Assembly (NCBI GenBank): GCA_016786885.1
Contig: JAEUVO010000055.1
Span: 1 to 64,000 of the forward strand
From: Chitinophagaceae bacterium
GTDB taxonomy: Bacteria; Bacteroidota; Bacteroidia; Chitinophagales; Chitinophagaceae
Direction: 5' to 3'
Length of the DNA stretch: 64,000 bases
In this document: piece by piece, positions 52,645 through 60,203 of the stretch
Layout of the letters: every line of letters begins with the position of its first letter
Numbering within the stretch: position 1 is the first letter of the stretch
Notes under the pieces: generated by a model
Database searches by the model: none
Seen by the model: the letters and a program-made list of their open reading frames with translations, nothing else
What the model was told of the DNA's origin: nothing
Position numbers and translations under genes: made by a program

Positions 52645-52691
52645 CGGCGTGAGAGGCTCATTGAGAAGAAATACATCTATCAACATGTCGG

Positions 52692-53545
52692 CTACTTCCC
52701 CTTTTTCTTTCCAGGCCCTTTTAATTGCAAAGTTTTTTTTGCATTCAGTGATGTAACAACTTTTTTCCCGGTTCTTGCTTCCAGTTCTTTTCTTGCCACA
52801 CGGGCAACAGTGCCGCCCTGCTTTGCCACTTTTTTGCTCTCTTCAAAATTCGCCGGGTTGGTGGCAACTGAAATATCTTTTGCGGAAGCTTCTGCAAGCA
52901 TGTTCAGGATTAACTCTTGTTGGTCATGTTATCCCGGAGGTTTTCTTTCTTTAGGCCTTTCAGTATTTTATATTCTTTAGTTGTTTTATCACTCCATACT
53001 TTTGTTATAATATCGGTTTATGTTGCAAACTGAGAGCCTTCTTTGTGTCCCCGTTTCCTCCATTCGTCAGTAAGTTCTTTTCTTATCTCAATACTTTTCA
53101 ATCGCTGGTTAATCCAGTTTTCTGAATAACCCAGTTTGAGATACTGCTCCAATGCCCGGTCAATGCTCAATTCAGGGTCCTGCATTTCGTCCAGCCGTTC
53201 AGAACCAACCCTTGCCAGCCACAACTTAAAAGGTTCTGCCTTTGGAGATGGAATAGATTGAATAAGCCGGAAAAGCTGTTCGGTGTCTGCCACGTCTGTA
53301 AAACGCTGTTTCCCGTCTTCAGCCTCTAATTTCAACCGGTTACAATTTGTAACCGTTTCATTTCCTTCTTTTACCAATCGGTGCTTCAGCACTTTCCAGT
53401 AATTTCTTGCTCCCTGGTAGTCGGGTTGGTCAGTAAGTACAGCTATTACGTCTATTACAGAGAAATACCATTTCTCCAGTTCTGCATCCCATACCGACCT
53501 TAATTTTCTGTCTTCAAATATTTTTATTTCGTTTTCCTTTTTCAT
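52692..53545 (-). pseudogene. BRO-N/DinD-type gene broken by a stop codon and a frameshift
   Basis: The N-terminal 175 codons (53545 to 53018) encode a BRO-N-like domain: IKIFEDRKLRSVWDAELEKWYFSVIDVIAVLT (split), ARNYWKVLKHRL and AEPFKLWLARVGSERLDEMQDPE, ending in GSQFAT and TAA. The same frame then continues TDIITKVWSDKTTKEYKILKG and LKKENLRDNMTN, so the TAA replaces a Leu codon. Near 52912-52920 one base is missing (AACAAGAG for AACCAAGAG), after which the frame reads ELILNMLAEASAKDI and VAKQGGTVARVARKELEARTGKKVVTS, the usual C-terminus of the family. Length restored is about 284 residues. DinD is an SOS-linked RecA inhibitor; this copy should be inactive. Confidence 0.88.
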
Positions 53546-53974
53546 GTGTATATCATTTATTGCTTTTTAGCCACATGGAATTCGCTTTGCTTATTCATTA
53601 CCTGTTGGCCCCGATAAGTATCGGGATGGCTCATTTCATTGTACTGATTTTAGCTGCTTACAACGTTCAATTTACTGTATTCCAGCTGGAGTTTTATAAT
53701 CCGGTTGCTGCTGCTTTTGGGGTATTATCAAATGGAAGTGACATGCAACCATCGCAGAAATTACAAAGGAACCCCTGCCTGCGGTTTACCTCATCGTGAG
53801 CCAATAATTAGTAACAGACTAACCAGAACCTTTCCCCTTTTTTTATTTATTGTGCACTACAGACAACAGGATCAATAACACCTTGTGAAATGACAAGCGT
53901 CATTGTTTAACAGCAGATGAGAGCCTACATTTATCACCCAGACGATTGATCTGAAATTCTTAAAAAGCACTACA
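53546..53974. other. Gene-free stretch with a dispersed palindrome
   Basis: No convincing gene is seen in these 429 bp; the one longer frame on the plus strand (53560-53799) has no family features. At 53606-53638 lies the palindrome CCCGATAAGTATCGGG with flanks TTGG and GATGG...CATTTCAT, related to the element at 33407. The last 150 bp should hold the promoter of the cytochrome gene. Confidence 0.5.
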
Positions 53975-54415
53975 ATGAAAAAGACAATGTTTTTTGTAGC
54001 AGTAGGTGCATTCACAACAACTTTGCTATCATTCTATTACCTGGGACAGGAGGACCCCTGGAAAGTACCTGAAAAGTTCGAAAAACTAAAAAACCCTGTT
54101 CCGCCCGATGAGGCCTCCATTGCTTCAGGAAAGGAATTATATAACTATTTCTGCCTTTCCTGTCATGGCAGCGATGGTAAAGGCTCTGGTAAAAGGGCCT
54201 ATAAGTTAAACAACACACCTACCGATTTTACGACCGAATCATTCCAGAGCCAGTCAGATGGTGCGTTGCTTTACAAAGTTTACTCTGGCCATAGCGAAAT
54301 GCCCGGTTTCAAGAAAAAAATACCTGGCAACACCGATGTTATGGAAGGTAGTTTTGGAAAAACAAGAATACCCGGAGACATGATAAACTATGTAAGGACA
54401 TTCGGAAAGCATTAA
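53975..54415 (+). CDS. Monohaem c-type cytochrome, membrane-anchored or secreted
   Basis: 146 residues. An N-terminal hydrophobic signal or anchor (MFFVAVGAFTTTLLSFYYLG) is followed by a class I cytochrome c domain with the haem-binding CLSCH (near residue 60) and an axial Met in EMPGFKK (near 108). It carries electrons in the periplasm. The domain is the type often fused to or encoded near cbb3 or alternative complex III genes, but none lies here. It stands alone in an accessory stretch. Confidence 0.9.
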   Translation: MKKTMFFVAVGAFTTTLLSFYYLGQEDPWKVPEKFEKLKNPVPPDEASIASGKELYNYFCLSCHGSDGKGSGKRAYKLNNTPTDFTTESFQSQSDGALLYKVYSGHSEMPGFKKKIPGNTDVMEGSFGKTRIPGDMINYVRTFGKH

Positions 54416-54552
54416 TAGGTGCAGTAACCCGGATAAGATTTGTGCCGGCTTGTTCAAACCAGGTTCAGGGGTTTTATTTTTGTTCTTTGCTGGTTTTGCC
54501 TGATGGTCCGTACCTGGCAAAAACACCAACAACGGCGCAAAGCGATGCAAAC

Positions 54553-54918
54553 CTATTTTTCTGCTTTTAGTACTTCTTCCCTGAGAAAAGACTTTTTAAA
54601 GTAGAAATGGTATACCTGTGGGCCAGAACCAACTGTTATCGGGAATGCATTAACCATGCTCCATCCCTGCGAGCCCATGTAGTTTAATGCATCCACTAAA
54701 GAATTAAATTTTTTCACTCTTCCGGTAACTTCATCTTTAATTCTTGTATCACCTGAAAAGAATTTTCTTTCTTCCCCAAAATTAACATCAATAGTCACTT
54801 TGGCTGAAAGCAGGCGGCCCTGGGCTACTAATTCACAATATTGCTCCACTCTTGTTGTGTCTTGAGAGAAAGCGTTTACTGATCCAAATAACAGTAAAAA
54901 AAGAATTAGCGTTTTCAT
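54553..54918 (-). CDS. Small secreted protein of unknown function
   Basis: 121 residues with signal peptide MKTLILFLLLFGSVNAFSQ. The mature part begins DTTRVEQYCELVAQGRLLSAKVTIDVNFGEERKF (shown in parts: VEQYCELVA, KVTIDVNFGE) and contains FNSLVDALNYMGSQGWSMVNAF, a pattern seen in many small Bacteroidota secreted proteins where the YMGSQGWE motif closes an alpha/beta unit. No function is known. It is convergent with the cytochrome gene. Confidence 0.75.
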   Translation of the reverse strand: MKTLILFLLLFGSVNAFSQDTTRVEQYCELVAQGRLLSAKVTIDVNFGEERKFFSGDTRIKDEVTGRVKKFNSLVDALNYMGSQGWSMVNAFPITVGSGPQVYHFYFKKSFLREEVLKAEK

Positions 54919-54940
54919 TGTTTAAAGTTTTATTGAATAA

Positions 54941-55112
54941 ATGGTAAATGGTAAATGGTTTCAATTAAAGAACACTTGCTAACCACCCTCCTACAACTTA
55001 CACCGTGCTAGGTGTTTGAATTTTCACTAACCACAATTTAGATTAATATTTAAAATAATAATGCATACTGAGGCGTAAATCATAACGACGAGTCCCTTAC
55101 AGGAGACTCGTC
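54941..55112. repeat. Short tandem repeat and hairpin upstream of the small secreted protein gene
   Basis: ATGGTAA is repeated in tandem (ATGGTAA ATGGTAA ATGGTT) at 54941-54960. Further on, GACGAGTC at 55087-55094 faces GACTCGTC at 55105-55112, and the inner CCT/AGG also pair. The hairpin lies between the DUF5655 gene (transcribed minus, ending at 55174) and the secreted protein gene, so it may be the end of the restriction operon transcript. Confidence 0.5.
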
Positions 55113-55173
55113 TGCGAAGAAGAAGACGAAAACTCAGGAAAGCCGGGAGTAGTAGTTGGCATAATTCAGAAAT

Positions 55174-56112
55174 TTATCCACCAATATTCTTTAGTGACAG
55201 GTTAATCAGGTGTTTGGTTTCTTCAAAATCTTCTGATGAAGAAATGTTGAGCTCAAAATCACCAGTACCAAAATGACCAATTGTTCGCACATCACGGGCC
55301 TGTTTTGGCAAGGGCTTTATTTCGTCAGGATTTATTTTCAAATACAGAATCAGTTTACTTTTTCTTGACTCTAAACAGGCAAAATTTTGATTGGTCTTAT
55401 AAGCTATATAATCCTGCTTAGGTGTTTCTTCAATAGAATCGTCCAACCCGGTAATATAATCCCTGACTGTATTGAACAGTTCTGTCATCGGACCTTTCAA
55501 AATTTCCGTATGCTGCTCAACGGTATAGACCCCGGTTTTTCGGGTAATAGCTGCTTTCCTGCCCGCTTCTACCATTACGGGGTTTTTGCCCTGACCGTCC
55601 TCTGTATCTGTATACATATCTTCGGAGCCCTTTAGTACTTCTTCAAGATTTAGGGTACTGTTTTCATAGAGTTTATACTGCCACAGTTCAATATTAGCGC
55701 CAATCACCTGTGCTGCATGCAGGTCATATTTCTTATAACCCGGTGCGATGCAAATAACCCGGATGGAAGACCAATCTACAGCCGTTCCTGGTCCCAGTGC
55801 TTTATCTACAGCCACCTGGTAATCGCCACGGTGATCCTTAATCCAGTGCAGGTAGTATAAGCTTTGGTTTATCAGTTCGGAAGAGGCCACTTTCTTGTAC
55901 TCGATGATTACAGGGTTATTATCTTCCGATATGGCTAATGTATCAATCCTGCCCGAGTGTATACTGCCAGTAGGAAACTCTGAAGCCACAAGGCGGCAAT
56001 TAAAAATGGTTTGCAGGCTGCCTTCAATCAGGCGTTGCAAATCTTTTTCGAGCCTGAAATCAGATGAACGAACCAGTTTGGCTTTCCCGGTATTTATTTC
56101 ATAAAGTGCCAT
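55174..56112 (-). CDS. PD-(D/E)XK-like nuclease with C-terminal DUF5655 domain
   Basis: 312 residues. The N-terminal half (about 1-150) has the nuclease pattern SGRIDTLAISEDNNPVIIEYKK, in which D (RID) and E-x-K (EYK) are the metal-site residues, as in DUF91/NucS-like PD-(D/E)XK proteins. The C-terminal half (about 205-312) fits DUF5655 with FNTVRDYITGLDDSIEE, KDYIAYKT-like QDYIAYKTNQNFACL and a closing DFELNISSSEDFEETKHLINLSL. It lies 99 bp after hsdM on the same strand, so it is the probable last gene of the restriction/Septu-like operon. A role as an accessory nuclease is inferred; it could also be a housekeeping-like protein. Confidence 0.8.
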   Translation of the reverse strand: MALYEINTGKAKLVRSSDFRLEKDLQRLIEGSLQTIFNCRLVASEFPTGSIHSGRIDTLAISEDNNPVIIEYKKVASSELINQSLYYLHWIKDHRGDYQVAVDKALGPGTAVDWSSIRVICIAPGYKKYDLHAAQVIGANIELWQYKLYENSTLNLEEVLKGSEDMYTDTEDGQGKNPVMVEAGRKAAITRKTGVYTVEQHTEILKGPMTELFNTVRDYITGLDDSIEETPKQDYIAYKTNQNFACLESRKSKLILYLKINPDEIKPLPKQARDVRTIGHFGTGDFELNISSSEDFEETKHLINLSLKNIGG

Positions 56113-56211
56113 AATTCAAATTATTTATGTAGCGGATGTTGAAATCAAACTTTTTTATAAACTCCCTTTACCAAAAAATTCCAACGGTTAAGATCATTTT
56201 TACTTCGCATT

Positions 56212-57711
56212 TTATTTTTTATTTAGAGATTCAATTATCGCCTTAAAACTCTCCAAACCCGCTTCCAAATTTTCGACAATCTCTTCTGCCAGTTCATCAG
56301 GGTCAGGAAGATTATCTAAGTCTGCAAGTGATTTATCTTTTAGCCAGGTGATGTCCAATGATGTTTTGTCTCTTGTAATGATCTCATCATAAGAGAATTT
56401 TCTCCATCGGCCTTCGGGATTGGTTTCACTAAATGTTTCTTTTCGTTTGTGACGATTCTCAGGATTATAACATTTGATGAAATCTTTTAAGTCTTCCAGC
56501 TTCAGCGGATTTTTTTTTAATGTGTGATGCACATTCGTTCTGTAATCATACACCCATACTTCTTTGGTCCATGGGTCTTTGCTGCTGGGCTTGCCATCAA
56601 AGAACAACACATTGGCTTTTACACCATTGGCATAAAAGATGCCCGTAGGTAAACGAAGGATGGTATGTAAATCTGTTGTCTCTAATAATTTTTTGCGAAC
56701 TGTTTCTCCCGCGCCACCTTCAAACAATACATTATCCGGTAACACAACAGCCGCTTCACCGGTTGTCTTCAGCATGCTTTTTATATGCTGTACAAAGTTG
56801 AGCTGCTTGTTGCTGGTGGTTACCCAGAAATCCTGTCGGTTATAAGTAAGGTCTTCTTTTTCCTGCTCGCCTTCTTCATTGGTAAAGGTCATGCTACTTT
56901 TTTTACCAAAGGGTGGATTGGCTAAAATATAATCATAGCGTTCTGTAGGTGCAGCAATCAATGAATCATTGGGAGAGATCATGACGTTCTCACTGTCAAT
57001 GTCACCAATATTGTGCAGGAACAAATTCATCAATGCAAGGCGACGTGTGCCAGCCACAATTTCATTGCCTGAAAATGTTTTGTATTTGAGAAATTGTTTT
57101 TGTGCTTTGTCTAATTCCAAATTCTCTGTCATCCAGTCATACGCAGCTAAGAAGAAACCACCGGTACCACAGGCAGGGTCGGCAATAGTTTTCATGGGTT
57201 CGGGTTGCAAACATTCCACCATACATTTAATTAATGCCCTTGGTGTAAAGTATTGTCCTGCGCCGCTCTTGGTATCTTCCGCATTCTTTTCCAGCAGACC
57301 TTCATAAATATCGCCTTTGTCTTTTACACCCATCAATACCCATTGCTCTGCATTAATGAGTGCAATTAGTTTGTACAGCTTGGCGGGGTCGGTTATTTTA
57401 TTCTGGCTCTTGGTAAATATCTGGCCCAGTATGCCTTTTTCTTTTGCCAGTTCCCGCAGCAGGTTATTATAATGAACTTCTAACTCATCACCGCTTTTAT
57501 TGGTAAGTGTTTCCCAATTGTTTTTTGCAGGAATAGGCATCTTACGGTTGTGCGGTGGCCTGCTGTATTCATCTGCCATTTTTAGAAACAGCAAATAAGT
57601 AAGCTGCTCCAAATAATCGCCATAGCCTACACCATCATCACGCAGGGTGTTGCAGAAGGCCCAGACTTTGGAGACGATGCTAGAAGTGTTGGCGTTATTG
57701 TTGGTGCTCAT
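56212..57711 (-). CDS. hsdM: Type I restriction-modification system methyltransferase subunit
   Basis: 499 residues, full length. The N-terminal HsdM helical domain (GYGDYLEQLTYLLFLKMADE) is followed by the N6-adenine methyltransferase domain: SAM motif ADPACGTGGFF at 178-187 and catalytic NPPF at 265-268, with QYFTPRALIKCMV just before. It methylates adenine at the site chosen by HsdS. Unusually it is not next to hsdS: two Septu-like genes lie between them. The gap to the HNH gene is 54 bp. Both methylation and restriction subunits look intact, so the system should be active. Confidence 0.96.
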   Translation of the reverse strand: MSTNNNANTSSIVSKVWAFCNTLRDDGVGYGDYLEQLTYLLFLKMADEYSRPPHNRKMPIPAKNNWETLTNKSGDELEVHYNNLLRELAKEKGILGQIFTKSQNKITDPAKLYKLIALINAEQWVLMGVKDKGDIYEGLLEKNAEDTKSGAGQYFTPRALIKCMVECLQPEPMKTIADPACGTGGFFLAAYDWMTENLELDKAQKQFLKYKTFSGNEIVAGTRRLALMNLFLHNIGDIDSENVMISPNDSLIAAPTERYDYILANPPFGKKSSMTFTNEEGEQEKEDLTYNRQDFWVTTSNKQLNFVQHIKSMLKTTGEAAVVLPDNVLFEGGAGETVRKKLLETTDLHTILRLPTGIFYANGVKANVLFFDGKPSSKDPWTKEVWVYDYRTNVHHTLKKNPLKLEDLKDFIKCYNPENRHKRKETFSETNPEGRWRKFSYDEIITRDKTSLDITWLKDKSLADLDNLPDPDELAEEIVENLEAGLESFKAIIESLNKK

Positions 57712-57765
57712 TTTTTCTGAACTATGATTTAATTGGTTCTTTTGAATTTAATAGTTATTGAACTC

Positions 57766-58560
57766 CTATGCCGCAATTCTTAATGCCCAATCAATACCTG
57801 AACTTAGCAAACATGCTTTTGCTGTTGCTGAAAATTCAGATGTTGGATTAACAAGGCCTTTGAGTTGTTTTAGTTTTTCTTTTATCTGCGCTTTTCTTGC
57901 GGCACTTGGAACACCTGTAGCATTCAGAGAAATCAAATTTTGGGTTTCTTTAATGATGGCAAAACACTTTGTCCAAATTTCTTTTCGCCCTTCTTTAAGT
58001 AATTTGAAATTCAGATTCAAATTTTCAATCGTATAGTTTACTCTTTCACTATCCCACCCTGCACTTGAAAGAGATTTCATTTCTCCGTGTTCGTTGAAAG
58101 TAATTTTCAAAACATCTTCTTCATCACATGGGTCAAGGAAATAAATAGTCTCATCTTCAATTGAATCAGCCGGAGCATTTGCCTTGTTTGTTCTCACTGC
58201 AAACTTTGCTCCTTTACGCACATTGCCTGCGCCACCGCACACACGGTAGTTTGTCCATTGAAAAGCAAGCCACCAATAACCACCGTAATCATTTTTGTCA
58301 ATTCCTAATGCTTCTTTCTTTGGTCTGAAATGGTCAACATGATAATGAGCATAAGCATCTTTTGCCTCGGAATACCAGCATTTGCTTTTTGAAATGTTGA
58401 GTAAAAAATCTTTCAGTTCTCCCCACAATGCTTGGTTGTCATCAATTATTTCACCTCTCGCATCATCATCAGCGGCATCTAATAATTCTTGAGTCAAGTC
58501 ATCAGCTCTCTGAACCCAATTAGCATCTGGTGTATGTCCGTTTCTATCTATGAAAATCAT
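57766..58560 (-). CDS. HNH endonuclease-like protein, PtuB/retron-associated type
   Basis: 264 residues. The core is KCWYSEAKDAYAHYHVDHFRPKKEA near residues 60-85 (given here in parts: KCWYSE, HVDHFRPK), the motif of HNH nucleases that accompany AAA ATPases in Septu and in retron-type defence. Further conserved-looking stretches are YWWLAFQWTNYRVC and YFLDPCDEEDVL, typical for the family. The common CxxC zinc pair is CWYS here, with one Cys missing. Its ATG overlaps the ATPase stop by 4 bp (ATGA), so the two are made together. As part of a pair with the ATPase it is expected to cleave phage or host nucleic acid on activation. Confidence 0.82.
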   Translation of the reverse strand: MIFIDRNGHTPDANWVQRADDLTQELLDAADDDARGEIIDDNQALWGELKDFLLNISKSKCWYSEAKDAYAHYHVDHFRPKKEALGIDKNDYGGYWWLAFQWTNYRVCGGAGNVRKGAKFAVRTNKANAPADSIEDETIYFLDPCDEEDVLKITFNEHGEMKSLSSAGWDSERVNYTIENLNLNFKLLKEGRKEIWTKCFAIIKETQNLISLNATGVPSAARKAQIKEKLKQLKGLVNPTSEFSATAKACLLSSGIDWALRIAA

Positions 58561-60203
58561 TTGTCTTCTTCATTTTGTAGTTCATCCAAAATTTCCAATG
58601 CTACTTTGTTTTGTTCCTGCAGCTCCTCTTTGGTGTAACTTAATTTGGTTGTTGTCTTAATTCTGCTTTTGTAAGCTACGATGAACTTCTGAAACAAAGG
58701 GTCTCTGAAAGTTTTTGAGAATCCAAGCTCTTCAAGTTCTCCAAATATTTTTTGCAACTCACCATTTTCATTATCGTTTAGCTTTTCGCTTTGTTGTTTC
58801 ACAAGCAGTTCATTTCTTCTGTCAAGTTTTTGTTGCGTTTCTTCATCAAGGGTGGTAGGTAAACCAAATAATTCACTTGTGAGAATTCCTTCAACTCCTA
58901 ATCCTCTTGGGTCAATATCGGGTTGCTCTGCTAAAATTTTTCCTTTGCTGTCAGTCGTGAAAATTCTTACTTGCTCTTTTGTCAAGCCGCCAATAACTAA
59001 AGGGTCGTGAGTGTTGATTACAATTTGTGTGTTCTTCTCATTCTGAACAACCTCATCCAAAAATTCAAGGTATCGCCACTTCCAAATTGGATTTAAGTGA
59101 GTGTCCGGCTCGTCCAAAAGAATAAGCGATTCTTCATCCTTTGTAAACTTCAAAAGTCCCATCACTGTAAGCAGTTGCTGTTCTCCTTCACTTAACTCTT
59201 TGAATGTTACACTTCCATCTACAAATTTCTTTTTCACCTTTACTCTCACTTCTTCAATTAAATCAGAAATGTAAGTACTTTCAAGCGCTTTAAAAAATTC
59301 AGTATTAGAATTATATGTTTCAGCCAACTTTTTTAGATTCTGTTTGTCTTTGATAAAAAGATAAAGCCGTTTCTGCGTTGGTTCACTCCTGAAATCAACT
59401 GGAATTTTTTCATCGCTGTAAATAGGAGCAAGGGAAAGTTTCCAAACCTTTTCTAAAAATTTCTTTACCAGTCCATCAGCGCCGAAAAAGCGAACATCGC
59501 CTTTGCCATTCCATCTTGGTTTTCTTAAAATAAAAAGAATTGATTCCAAATCTTCAATCCCCAAAACCTCTTTTAAAAATTTTATGGATTTACTCTTGTC
59601 AGACTCATATGAATAATAAGCAAGCAATACAAAATGTGAGTGGACTGACTGAACATAGAACAGCTTCCGAAGTTGGTCAATGTCTGTGTCTTTGAAATTT
59701 GGCTTAATAATCTTGTCATAAAACTTTCTTTGATGTTCGTTGAAATGTTCTTTCAAGCGATTGCTAATACCTGAGTAGTATGTAAAAACATACTTTGGCA
59801 AATAAGAATCTTTATTTCGGAAAAAATCAGTTTTACTAAGCGAATCAGGAACTATAATTTCTTTTCCTGTCTTATCATATTTGGAGTAAACTCGGTAACG
59901 AGCAGAGTTACCAAGAGATGAAATTTTACGCTGCACTTTAAAGCTATATTTCCCATCTAAATAATTTACATAGATTTTTCTGTCTCTACAATAATACTCA
60001 ATTCTGTATTGTAGCTCTAACTTTTGTGGGGGCTCCTTTTCTAAGTCAAGGTATTTGAATATTAAGACAAGGGCTTCAATGAAATTGGATTTGCCTGTTG
60101 CATTTTGCCCAAGCAATACTGATTTCATTTCATTCTCATTGAGGTCAATATTGAACTCGCTGAGGTTTTTAAATTTCTTTATGTATACCTTATCTATTCT
60201 CAT
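58557..60203 (-). CDS. AAA/ABC-type ATPase, PtuA-like (Septu-like defence)
   Basis: 548 residues of the RecF/OLD-like ABC ATPase class. Walker A is GQNATGKS at residues 32-39, the signature is LSEGEQQLL near 337, Walker B is LILLDEPDTHLNP near 358, and the H-loop is NTHDPLVIGG. The family opening IDKVYIKKFKNLSEFNIDL is also typical of PtuA. The C-terminal part (about 430-548) has no TOPRIM motif, which argues against an OLD nuclease. It overlaps hsdS by 4 bp upstream and the HNH gene by 4 bp downstream, so it is embedded in the type I operon. It should form a PtuA-like ring or filament that controls the HNH partner. Confidence 0.85.
   Translation of the reverse strand: MRIDKVYIKKFKNLSEFNIDLNENEMKSVLLGQNATGKSNFIEALVLIFKYLDLEKEPPQKLELQYRIEYYCRDRKIYVNYLDGKYSFKVQRKISSLGNSARYRVYSKYDKTGKEIIVPDSLSKTDFFRNKDSYLPKYVFTYYSGISNRLKEHFNEHQRKFYDKIIKPNFKDTDIDQLRKLFYVQSVHSHFVLLAYYSYESDKSKSIKFLKEVLGIEDLESILFILRKPRWNGKGDVRFFGADGLVKKFLEKVWKLSLAPIYSDEKIPVDFRSEPTQKRLYLFIKDKQNLKKLAETYNSNTEFFKALESTYISDLIEEVRVKVKKKFVDGSVTFKELSEGEQQLLTVMGLLKFTKDEESLILLDEPDTHLNPIWKWRYLEFLDEVVQNEKNTQIVINTHDPLVIGGLTKEQVRIFTTDSKGKILAEQPDIDPRGLGVEGILTSELFGLPTTLDEETQQKLDRRNELLVKQQSEKLNDNENGELQKIFGELEELGFSKTFRDPLFQKFIVAYKSRIKTTTKLSYTKEELQEQNKVALEILDELQNEEDK

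Noticed and set aside
53560..53799. 79-codon plus-strand frame between the dinD-like pseudogene and the cytochrome gene
   Set aside because: It reads through the dispersed palindrome, has no recognisable domain or ribosome site, and its composition looks non-coding.
54941..54960. ATGGTAA tandem repeat as a variable-number switch
   Set aside because: Only three units, outside any coding frame; most likely chance.
58557..60203. OLD-family nuclease (GajA-like) for the ATPase
   Set aside because: No TOPRIM motif is visible after the ATPase domain, and the partner is an HNH protein rather than a UvrD-like helicase.
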